The position numbers and the translations under genes are program-made. From Chloroflexota bacterium (GTDB taxonomy: Bacteria; Chloroflexota; Anaerolineae; Anaerolineales; Anaerolineaceae), in contig JAJFTV010000169.1 in NCBI GenBank assembly GCA_021372725.1, positions 1-64,000 on the forward strand: a stretch of 64,000 nucleotides of DNA, read 5' to 3'. The notes beneath the pieces were generated by a model, which did not search any database, was not told where the DNA came from, and worked only from the letters and a program-made list of their open reading frames with translations. Each line of letters starts with the position of its first letter. Positions within the stretch are counted from its first letter, which is position 1. Positions 43,625-51,151 of the stretch are shown here, in pieces.

Positions 43625-44254
43625 ATGAAAGCAGAAGAAGTTTTTAAAATGCTTGACGATATTGCAAAAGGCATCGCCATGACTTTTGGAAGAAATTGTG
43701 AAACTTTAATTCAAGACTATAGTAAACCGAATCATCCAGTTCTTTCAATTTATAACGGCCATGTTAGCGGCCGAGAAGTTGGATCTTCCCTTGAGATCAC
43801 AAGCAATGCAAGCCGATATATCCAGGGAGTTCAAATTACTGATCATTTAATTAATTGTCTTGCCATGCGAAACAACCGAAAAATAAAGACTACATCGTTC
43901 AATTTTCGTGGTGAAGGTTATTATTACTGTCTAGGAATTAATTATGATTTCACAATCCTGGCTGAGACCCAGGTTGTGTTGGAAAGTATGAATATGGTAG
44001 GGGAGGAACTTGATATAATGGTGGATCAAAATTATCTCAGCCAAATCTTAGACTCCATTTTGATTCAGATTGGAATTCCAGTTGAAGAGATGAAAAAGGA
44101 AAATCGTCTGGAGGTGATCCGCCTATTAAAGGCCCAAAATGCGTTTAGTTTCCAAAAATCTGTGCCTTATGTGGCAGAAAGGCTGAAATTATCAAGATAT
44201 ACTATATATAGCTATATCAAGGAATTGAACTCTGAAGAATCTTCAAAAAAATAA
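43625..44254 (+). CDS. YheO-like PAS domain/helix-turn-helix regulator
   Basis: The 209-residue protein has an N-terminal PAS-type domain with IAMTFGRNCETLIQDYSKPNHPVLSIYNGHVSGREVGS, the signature of the YheO/DauR group. A short HTH at the end (FSFQKSVPYVAERLKLSRYTIYSYIKELN) follows. DauR relatives regulate D-amino-acid use. It is divergent from the racemase/importer/DUF917 operon across a 354-base AT-rich gap and most likely controls it. GGAGAG lies about 7 bases before the ATG. Coding is AT-rich like the operon it faces. Confidence 0.88.
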   Translation: MKAEEVFKMLDDIAKGIAMTFGRNCETLIQDYSKPNHPVLSIYNGHVSGREVGSSLEITSNASRYIQGVQITDHLINCLAMRNNRKIKTTSFNFRGEGYYYCLGINYDFTILAETQVVLESMNMVGEELDIMVDQNYLSQILDSILIQIGIPVEEMKKENRLEVIRLLKAQNAFSFQKSVPYVAERLKLSRYTIYSYIKELNSEESSKK

Positions 44255-44327
44255 CTTACTCAAGCATTTTCTTGTGATTTCCTGAAACCACATTCTTACA
44301 TGTCAACTAAATAAGAGTGATAATGTG

Positions 44328-44456
44328 CTATCCGCCAACTGGTCGTTCATTTTTCCTCCCTTGCAGTGTCTTTACTATCTTCTCCATATAAGCACCTACT
44401 ACAGCTTGAGTACTGATATTTGGACGTTTTATCCCCACAGATACGGTAAAGAACAC
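44328..44456 (-). CDS. possible 42-residue small protein with a strong ribosome-binding site
   Basis: GTG at 44456 follows AAGGAGG at 6-base spacing and opens 42 codons to a TAG at 44328. The product would be basic (VGIKRPNISTQAVVGAYMEKIVKTLQGRKN). I do not recognise it. It may be the end of a lost mobile-element gene. The rest of 44255-44668 shows no other coding signal. Confidence 0.25.
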   Translation of the reverse strand: MFFTVSVGIKRPNISTQAVVGAYMEKIVKTLQGRKNERPVGG

Positions 44457-44471
44457 ATGCTCCCTCCTTTA

Positions 44472-44508
44472 TAATCCGGAAGTCAGTGGTTCGAATCCAT
44501 CAAACGCT
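44472..44508 (+). other. tRNA-like 3' fragment, possible attachment-site remnant
   Basis: CCGGAAGTCAGTGGTTCGAATCC (within this span) has the conserved TTCGAATCC of a tRNA T-arm, but no matching D-arm, anticodon stem or acceptor stem could be built. Integrated elements often leave such tRNA 3' pieces. It lies at the right edge of the AT-rich operon block, 160 bases before a complete tRNA-Ser. Confidence 0.4.
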
Positions 44509-44668
44509 GAAAAAAGTGTCAAACAAGTTATTGGTCTTTTAATTTGAAAGATTTGGCGGTCCAAGAACCACATGAAATCGATTTTGTTTTTCGATATCGA
44601 AACGACTGCTAACCATTTCAATGAAAAAAAGCTACTACGGAAAATCCTCCGCGCAGAGATCTGTTCAG

Positions 44669-44756
44669 CGGAGAGGGTGGGATTCGAACCCACGGTGGAG
44701 GGAACCTCCACAACGGTTTTCGAGACCGCCCCGATCGGCCGCTCTGGCACCTCTCC
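44669..44756 (-). tRNA. tRNA-Ser (anticodon CGA)
   Basis: An 88-base class II tRNA: acceptor GGAGAGG pairs with CCTCTCC, discriminator G, a long variable arm (GTGGAGGTTCCCTCCAC) and T-arm GTGGGTTCGAATCCCAC. The anticodon loop CTCGAAA gives CGA, reading UCG. A TATAAT box lies just upstream on the minus strand (44767-44772). CCA is not encoded. Confidence 0.95.
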
Positions 44757-44817
44757 GAATGAGCCAATTATAACAGGCTAAACCTGAATAGCCGGTTTTC
44801 CTTTCTTGTTGTTCCTT

Positions 44818-46209
44818 TTATATCTCAACCGTCTGTTCCAGCGCGGGGTACAAAATATTCTCAAATCCACGGTCTTTTAATTTTTCCATCAATGGTTCCG
44901 CACCGCGCTCCTCGCCGTGCACCAGGAAAAGCTGCCGCAGGGAGGCCTGGCTGGCCTGGGCATAGGTGAGCAGCATATCCTGCCCGGCGTGCGCCGACAG
45001 GCCGCCAATGGTCACCACATCGGCCTTGCGGGTGTATTCCTCGCCGAAGATGCGGACGTGCTTTTCCAGTTCGGCCAGCCTGCGGCCCAGAGTAAAAGGA
45101 GCCTGCCAACCTACGATCAGGATGGTGTTGCGTGCATCTTCGATATTGTTCTTGAGGTGGTGCAGGATCCTGCCCGTTTCAGCCATACCGGAAGCCGAAA
45201 CGATCATCAACGGGCCGTTCATGTTATTGATGGCTTTCGATTCTTCGACCGAACGCGTATAGGTGACTCCATCGTAATGATGAGAGGCTTGTGCTTCAAC
45301 AAAGAACCGCTTCGCCTCCTCATCAAAATACTGTGGATACATATTAAAAATGTCGGTCACACTGACCGCCAGGGGACTGTCCACAAATACAGGGATGTGC
45401 TGAATGACACCTTCGCGCACCATGCGGTTGTACATATATATAATTTCCTGTGTACGGCCAACAGCAAACGCCGGGATGATGATTTTCCCTTTGTTCCTGA
45501 TGGCGTGTTTCACAACCTCGGAGAATTCCATGTATGCCTCCTCCGGATCGCGATGGACTTTGTCGCCATAGGTGCATTCCATCATCAGGTAATCTGCATC
45601 TTGAGGCAGCACCGGGTCTTTGATAATGGGCAGATGCTTCCTTCCAATATCACCGGAGAACCACAAGCGCGTCCTTTTCCCATTTTCGGTGATATCCAGC
45701 ACGATGGACGCCGATCCCAGGATATGACCGGCTTCGACAAAGTGAGCTCTGACCCCTTCCACCGGTTCGAACTCCCGGTTATATTCACGTCTCTCAAACT
45801 GACGAATGGCAATTTCCACATCCGGGATGGTATACAGGGGTTCGATGAGAGGCTTGCCTTGCTGGGCAAGTTTCTTGTTCATGTATCCTGCATCGGCTTC
45901 ATGGATATGACCACTATCACGCAGCATAACCTCGGCAAGAGATACCGTTCCCGGAGTGGCGTAGATGGGACCTTTGAAACCCTTTTTTACGAGATTTGGC
46001 AGGTTACCGGAATGATCGATATGGGCATGGGAAAGAAGAACAGCATCGATACTCTCGGGGTCAAAGGGAAAGCTGCGATTGCGGGTGAAGCTCTCTTCCC
46101 GTTTGCCCTGATAAAGGCCGCACTCCAGCAGCAGCCGGCTGCCGTTCACTTCGACAAGGAATTGAGAACCGGTGACCGTCCGTGCGGCACCATCAAAATG
46201 AATTTTCAT
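44818..46209 (-). CDS. MBL-fold beta-CASP RNA nuclease
   Basis: The 463-residue protein has the metallo-beta-lactamase zinc motif HAHIDHSGNLP (about residue 60) and further ligands in FVEAGHILGSASIVLD. The beta-CASP insert has PAFAVGRTQEIIYMYNRMV, and C-terminal VTIGGLSAHAGQ and LVHGEERGAEPLMEKL supply the last His residues. It is a CPSF-like RNA exonuclease/endonuclease of the type in bacteria and archaea that processes or degrades RNA. Its start overlaps rnd by 4 bases (ATGA), pairing two RNases in one transcript. Confidence 0.92.
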   Translation of the reverse strand: MKIHFDGAARTVTGSQFLVEVNGSRLLLECGLYQGKREESFTRNRSFPFDPESIDAVLLSHAHIDHSGNLPNLVKKGFKGPIYATPGTVSLAEVMLRDSGHIHEADAGYMNKKLAQQGKPLIEPLYTIPDVEIAIRQFERREYNREFEPVEGVRAHFVEAGHILGSASIVLDITENGKRTRLWFSGDIGRKHLPIIKDPVLPQDADYLMMECTYGDKVHRDPEEAYMEFSEVVKHAIRNKGKIIIPAFAVGRTQEIIYMYNRMVREGVIQHIPVFVDSPLAVSVTDIFNMYPQYFDEEAKRFFVEAQASHHYDGVTYTRSVEESKAINNMNGPLMIVSASGMAETGRILHHLKNNIEDARNTILIVGWQAPFTLGRRLAELEKHVRIFGEEYTRKADVVTIGGLSAHAGQDMLLTYAQASQASLRQLFLVHGEERGAEPLMEKLKDRGFENILYPALEQTVEI

Positions 46210-47354
46210 GAATGATCCTCTTGTTGGATGATTTCCAGTATTTCTTTGCCGTAGTGATTGAACCGCCAGGGCAGATCCTGCATGATTTTTTTCAATTGCG
46301 CCAGGCTGGATGGCTCTTCTTTGGCGATGAGCTCCATCACATCCCGCGGCAGCACAATATCTGATTCAATGCCCAACTCCCGGGCTCTTCCCCTTCTCCA
46401 TATCCGCAGCGCTTCGTGCAGGTTAAGGTAGCGCCCATTGGGACGCAGGCGGCAGGGTCGCGGGGGTGGTTTTCTATTCATGCCTTTTTCCACTGCGATG
46501 AGGATTTCACCCCCGTGCATACCTACCATCCGCCGGTTCATGCCCGGCACATGCTCAAGCATATCTCTGTTGCGGGGGGTCTTGCGCGCAATTTCCAGCA
46601 GCACCTTGTCACCCAGCACCTTGAAAACAGGTTTGTTTTTCGCCCTGGCAACCCGCTCGCGGTATTGGTAAAGTTCATACAAAACTGCCAACTGTTGATA
46701 ATCCAATTCTTCCTTAAGAGCCAGCCGCCAGAAATGAGCCAGCCCGTTTTCGACGTAGCTGGCATGTACCTTCGTCATCCGTTCAAAATCCTCCCGCGCC
46801 AGCTCGGAAAGATTTTTTTCAACCAGTTGTTCGTTCAGCCGCTGGCGTAAATCGATCAGGTAATGAGTATCCAGCCGGGCATAGGCTTTTTGTTCCTCTG
46901 ACAACGGGCGTTCTCCCCAGTTGGCACGCTGAAACTGTTTGTCCAGCGTGAGATTAAACTCACTTTCCAGCATGGCCGCCAGCCCAATTTGCGGATACTT
47001 CAAAATACGCCCGGCCAGCATGGTATCAAAGATATTTTCAAATGAAAATCCAAAGTCACGCCTCAGGCAAATAATGTCATACTCGGCGGCGTGGAAGATT
47101 TTTTCAATAATTGGAGAGGAGAAAATGGATCCCAGGGATGACAAATCATCCAGTGCCAAAGGATCCACCAAATAATCCTCGCGGCCTGTCGAAAATTGAA
47201 TCAGGCATACCTGTTCCTGGTAAGCGAAAAGGCTGTTGGATTCGGTATCCACTGCAAGAAAATTGCAGGGTTCCAGATTCCTGACCATCTTGGCAAGGGC
47301 ACCCGGCGTGTCCACCCAGATCATTTCAGTAGTGATCGAATTATCCATGTCCAT
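46206..47354 (-). CDS. rnd: ribonuclease D (DEDDy exonuclease with HRDC domain)
   Basis: The 382-residue protein has the DEDD exonuclease motifs: FLAVDTESNSLFAYQEQVCLIQFST (Asp and Glu), HAAEYDIICLRRDFG (Asp) and YARLDTHYLIDLRQRL (Tyr and Asp). An HRDC domain follows from about residue 210 (LAVLYELYQYRERVARAKNKPVFKVLGDKVLLEIARKTPRNRDMLEHVPG). It trims tRNA and other stable RNA 3' ends. The ATG at 47354 has a TATAAT box 5 bases upstream and no Shine-Dalgarno sequence, so a leaderless mRNA is likely. A second in-frame ATG lies 6 bases on. Confidence 0.94.
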   Translation of the reverse strand: MDMDNSITTEMIWVDTPGALAKMVRNLEPCNFLAVDTESNSLFAYQEQVCLIQFSTGREDYLVDPLALDDLSSLGSIFSSPIIEKIFHAAEYDIICLRRDFGFSFENIFDTMLAGRILKYPQIGLAAMLESEFNLTLDKQFQRANWGERPLSEEQKAYARLDTHYLIDLRQRLNEQLVEKNLSELAREDFERMTKVHASYVENGLAHFWRLALKEELDYQQLAVLYELYQYRERVARAKNKPVFKVLGDKVLLEIARKTPRNRDMLEHVPGMNRRMVGMHGGEILIAVEKGMNRKPPPRPCRLRPNGRYLNLHEALRIWRRGRARELGIESDIVLPRDVMELIAKEEPSSLAQLKKIMQDLPWRFNHYGKEILEIIQQEDHS

Positions 47355-47617
47355 GTGAGATTATAGCCCAAAAACAAGTCATTCCGGTTTTCACGTATGC
47401 ACCGGATATGGATCGGGAAAAGGGTGCGGGATCTATTTCTGAGTGCTTCTTCTGTATCTGGCATGTGCAGGGTGGAACTTCACAGGCACAGAATAGCATC
47501 GAAATCCGTGCCAAACCGGTCGGGCAGGCAGCGGTTATCCACCTGGTAAAGGGGGATGTCCAATTAACAGAAGATGTCCAGGCCTGTTTTATGCTAAACT
47601 TATACAGGAGTATAACC

Positions 47618-49450
47618 ATGAAAACCAGAACGCCTGAATTAAAAACCCGCTGGCAGCAGCGTTTCCTGGCCTGCGGTGTGACGTGGACTCAAATGGCCAG
47701 CCTGAACCCGGATCGAGGCCTGGCGGGCAGCAACCGGTCAGGTGTTTTACAGTTATATGCCTGGGATATTCCCACCGGGAATCTACGCCCGTTAACTGAT
47801 TATCCGACTGGCAAGATGATGGGCTATCTTTCGCCGGATGGCAGTCACGTTTATTATCTGAAGGACGAGGGCAGCAATGAGATCGGGCATTATGTACGGG
47901 TGCCTTTTGAGGGCGGCCCCGAAGAAGACATTACGCCTAATCTGCCTCCTTATGCTTCATACTCCATCACCGCCAGCGGCGATTCTTCACGCTTGCTGCT
48001 TCTGGCGGCTGCCCAGGATGGTTTCAAATTATACATGATGGATATTGGGCAGAAGGACAAGCCGGGTGAACCGCGTTTAATTCATCAAACCAAATCACTC
48101 TTGCAGGACGTCCATCTTTCATCCAATGGGCAAACGGCTGTCGTTGTTTCCACGGAGCTTTCGCAAAAACTGTTCACGAATCTGCTGGCGATTGACGCTG
48201 ACAGTGGGATCAAGATTGCTGAATTGTGGGACGGCGGGGAGACTTCCCTGCAGGGTTGCACTTTCTCGCCCATGGCCGGTGATCAGCGCGTGCTGGCCAC
48301 AACAAACCGCAGCGGTTTTGAACGTCCCCTCCTGTGGAACCCGCACACCGGCGAACGCCGTGATTTTGATTTCAAGGAACTTGATGGTGATGTAACACCC
48401 TGTGACTGGTCACCTGATGGCCGGTACTTGCTGTTGCAAAATATTCACCAGGCCCGCCAGCAGTTTTATTTATTTGATCTTCAGGAAGAACGGTTGATCA
48501 AACTGGATCATCCCTGCGGTACTTATACTTCTTTTAGCGGGTATGGAACTTATTTCACTGATAAAAATGAGATCATCACAAACTGGCAGGATGCCACACA
48601 CCCAGCCCAGGTGATTGCGCTCGACATGTTGACAGGCCGGAAAACCCGCACGGTCATGCCCGGTGCCGATGTTCCACCCGGGCAGCCCTGGAAGGCGGTC
48701 ACTTTTCCTTCCAGTGATGGGACAATGATCCAGGCCTGGCTGGCTGTCCCGCAGGGTCAGGGCCCCTTCCCGACCATCCTGCACACCCATGGCGGCCCGA
48801 CCGGTGTGATGACCGAGAGCTTTGATCCGCAGGCACAAACCTGGCTGGATCATGGCTTTGCATTTCTCACCGTTAACTACCGCGGTTCCACCACCTTCGG
48901 CAAGGATTTTCAGAACCAGATTGTGGGTGATTTGGGCCACTGGGAGGTGGAGGATGTGGAAGCAGGCCTGAAATGGCTGATTGCGAATGGCATTGCTGAC
49001 CCTGCCCGTATCCTGAAAACCGGCTGGTCGTATGGTGGGTACATGACGCTGATGTGTCTGGGGAAACTGCCCGAGTATTTTGCGGGCGGTATGGCAGGCA
49101 TTGCCATCGCCGATTGGAGTTTGATGTACGAAGACCAGGCTCCCACCTTGCGCGGATACCAGGTGGCCCTGTTTGGCGGTACGCCGGAAACACATGCCGG
49201 GCAGTATCGCAAGAGTTCGCCGATCACCTATGCGGAGAATGTGCGTGTGCCGGTACTGATCATCCAGGGCAGCAATGATACCCGTTGCCCGGTGCGCCAG
49301 ATGAAAGCCTATCTTGAAAAGATGAAGAAGCTGGGCAAGCAGGTGGACATCCACTGGTTTGAAGCCGGGCATGGATCGATGAAAATTGAAGAAAAGATCA
49401 GGCAAATGCAAATCATGCTGGATTACGCCTATCATGTTCTGGGGGAATAG
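47618..49450 (+). CDS. S9 family prolyl oligopeptidase-type peptidase
   Basis: The 610-residue protein has a seven-bladed beta-propeller region (TolB-like WSPDGRYLLLQN and GYLSPDGSHVYYLKDEGS repeats) then an alpha/beta hydrolase. The catalytic Ser is in GWSYGGYM (about residue 475), Asp in IQGSNDTRCPVRQ and His in EAGHGSM. It should cleave short peptides or acyl-peptides in the cytoplasm; no signal peptide is visible. AGGAG lies 7 bases before the ATG at 47618. Frame upstream of that (to 47408) is open but lacks family similarity. Confidence 0.93.
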   Translation: MKTRTPELKTRWQQRFLACGVTWTQMASLNPDRGLAGSNRSGVLQLYAWDIPTGNLRPLTDYPTGKMMGYLSPDGSHVYYLKDEGSNEIGHYVRVPFEGGPEEDITPNLPPYASYSITASGDSSRLLLLAAAQDGFKLYMMDIGQKDKPGEPRLIHQTKSLLQDVHLSSNGQTAVVVSTELSQKLFTNLLAIDADSGIKIAELWDGGETSLQGCTFSPMAGDQRVLATTNRSGFERPLLWNPHTGERRDFDFKELDGDVTPCDWSPDGRYLLLQNIHQARQQFYLFDLQEERLIKLDHPCGTYTSFSGYGTYFTDKNEIITNWQDATHPAQVIALDMLTGRKTRTVMPGADVPPGQPWKAVTFPSSDGTMIQAWLAVPQGQGPFPTILHTHGGPTGVMTESFDPQAQTWLDHGFAFLTVNYRGSTTFGKDFQNQIVGDLGHWEVEDVEAGLKWLIANGIADPARILKTGWSYGGYMTLMCLGKLPEYFAGGMAGIAIADWSLMYEDQAPTLRGYQVALFGGTPETHAGQYRKSSPITYAENVRVPVLIIQGSNDTRCPVRQMKAYLEKMKKLGKQVDIHWFEAGHGSMKIEEKIRQMQIMLDYAYHVLGE

Positions 49451-49473
49451 GCTGGTTTGAATTTTGTGTTTTC

Positions 49474-49509
49474 AAAAAGTGCACTGTCAGAACGACAGTG
49501 CACTTTCTA
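49474..49509. terminator. bidirectional terminator hairpin
   Basis: AAAGTGCACTGTC (49476-49488) and its exact complement (49494-49506) form a 13-bp stem with a 5-base loop. It separates the convergent S9 peptidase and phosphotransferase genes and carries A/T runs at both ends. Confidence 0.8.
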
Positions 49510-49562
49510 TCACCTTGATTTTACCAATCCCCCCTATCAATAGTTACTTCGGTCCATATCCT

Positions 49563-50543
49563 TTACGAAATGGATAATGGCACAAACGGTTTGCCGGAGA
49601 GGATGTTATCCTTTCGCCCCTGCATGAACTTTCCCACCCAACTGTCGGGCGCTTCCTTGTCAGCAAAATCCGCCACCTGCAAATAAAGCCCGATCTCGAG
49701 CAGCTTCAGGAAGGCAGGCAATTCATTGAGTTGATCCTGATCCAACCGGCGTTCACTTCGATAGCCATCCGAAAAGTGATCCAGAAAACGGGTTGCGAAA
49801 GCTTGCCGGTCATGCCCGGGGTACAACACCAGAAAATCGAGCAGCGGCAGGGCGATGTCCATCAAATACCATCCGTAACAGCAATCGTCAAAATCATAGA
49901 GCGTGAGCGTGTCATCGGTGGTGTCGATGAAAAAATTGGCGCATTGCAAATCGGAATGGATCAGGCCGTAAGTGTTTGAGGTACGCGGCAGGCTGTTGAT
50001 ACACCGGATGACTTCTTCGCGTAGCTGTAAGATTCCACTTTCAGCCCCCGCCAGCTTGTCGAGAGGGCTGTAATTATTGATGACTTCGTCCCATGCCGGG
50101 CGGGTAACAATGCCGGCCGGGGGTTGATAGCCTTGCGAAAGCCGGTGCAGCTTGCCAGTCAGACTGCCCAACAGTGTAAACTGCCGGTCATTCCATTCTT
50201 CGAATCCCAGGGTTTCTGCCCGCACACCGCGCGCCTTTTGCACTGCTGTGACAAGCCACAGTTCATCGCCGTCCGGGATGGTTTCCACCAGGCGATTATG
50301 GATGGACGGTAGCGGAAGGGGTACGCTTAACCCGTTTTTTGCCAGATACTGCACCCAATCCAGGCTGGAGGTCATGGCAGGAAGGTTAAAGCCCTCGCCG
50401 GGCGGGGTCAGCCGTAATACAGCCTGTTTCCCGCTTTGCGTAAATTCGTAAACAGCGCTGGATGTGCCGCCCGATAAACGGACAGCCTGGTTGTCATCGC
50501 TGCCGAACAGTGTGAGGGCATGGGAAAGCAGAGCAGGGTTCAT
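49563..50543 (-). CDS. APH/homoserine-kinase-like phosphotransferase
   Basis: The 326-residue protein has the protein-kinase-like fold of aminoglycoside phosphotransferases. AVLRLTPPGEG has the weak ATP-binding Lys strand replaced by Arg, and GLIHSDLQCANFFIDTTDDTLTLYDFDDCCYGWYLMDIALPL holds the HSDLxxxN catalytic loop and the DFDD metal-binding motif. It may phosphorylate a small alcohol or sugar; antibiotic resistance is only one option. The start at 50543 has no clear Shine-Dalgarno sequence. A tRNA-Ser gene ends 28 bases upstream on the same strand, so the mRNA may be released by tRNA processing. Confidence 0.85.
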   Translation of the reverse strand: MNPALLSHALTLFGSDDNQAVRLSGGTSSAVYEFTQSGKQAVLRLTPPGEGFNLPAMTSSLDWVQYLAKNGLSVPLPLPSIHNRLVETIPDGDELWLVTAVQKARGVRAETLGFEEWNDRQFTLLGSLTGKLHRLSQGYQPPAGIVTRPAWDEVINNYSPLDKLAGAESGILQLREEVIRCINSLPRTSNTYGLIHSDLQCANFFIDTTDDTLTLYDFDDCCYGWYLMDIALPLLDFLVLYPGHDRQAFATRFLDHFSDGYRSERRLDQDQLNELPAFLKLLEIGLYLQVADFADKEAPDSWVGKFMQGRKDNILSGKPFVPLSIS

Positions 50544-50571
50544 AAAGGGATTGATGAGTAAGGGGAAAAGG

Positions 50572-50661
50572 CGGGGAGAGAGGGATTCGAACCCTCGGCG
50601 GAGTTTATAGCCCCGCACTCACTTAGCAGGCGAGCCCAATCGGCCACTCTGGCATCTCCCC
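50572..50661 (-). tRNA. tRNA-Ser (anticodon GCT)
   Basis: A 90-base class II tRNA: acceptor GGGGAGA pairs with TCTCCCC, discriminator G, T-arm GAGGGTTCGAATCCCTC and a long variable arm. The anticodon loop CTGCTAA gives GCT, reading AGC/AGU. A TATAAT box lies at 50688-50693 on the minus strand. The phosphotransferase gene follows at 28 bases. Confidence 0.95.
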
Positions 50662-50805
50662 AGTCGTGAACTTGTCACGTGGGCAAAATTATACCATTAT
50701 TCGTAATAGAAAATTTAACGCGCGGTAATTGGTTGTATCAATTGGAAATATTACCCGGGAAACAAGAATTATTTTACACCATGTCTTTCAGTGATATTTT
50801 TGTCT

Positions 50806-50892
<87 letters not shown>

Positions 50893-50917
50893 AAACGAAC
50901 CTTTCTTGTGACAAAAA

Positions 50918-50946
50918 ATTTTATCATACTCACTGTTATTGGACAA
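50918..50946 (-). promoter_or_regulatory. promoter of tRNA-Ser(TGA)
   Basis: On the minus strand TTGTCC (50941-50946), 17 bases, TAAAAT (50918-50923), placed about 25 bases before the tRNA 5' end. Confidence 0.6.
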
Positions 50947-51151
50947 GCAAACTTGTTTGAGGGTGTTGAAAAAGCCATTCCAAAAAAGTTCAATTCCCCG
51001 CCCATTTTGGAGCGGAGATGAAGGGGCGGGGTGTAGTGGACCCTTTATTACGGGTGTTATAATCACCCTGTTTGGATTTCATGCCAGAAACTGTTCCTGA
51101 ACCGGAAAAGATGCGAGATTTCCAATCATACAAAGCACCCCGCAGGGAAAC

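Noticed and set aside
44469..44750. Minus-strand 93-codon frame across tRNA-Ser and the tRNA-like fragment
   Set aside because: It contains the GSNPTLS and GFEPLTSG strings that result from translating tRNA genes.
44917..46215. 432-codon plus-strand open frame opposite the MBL-fold RNase
   Set aside because: It has no family resemblance or ribosome-binding site and mirrors a strongly conserved gene on the other strand.
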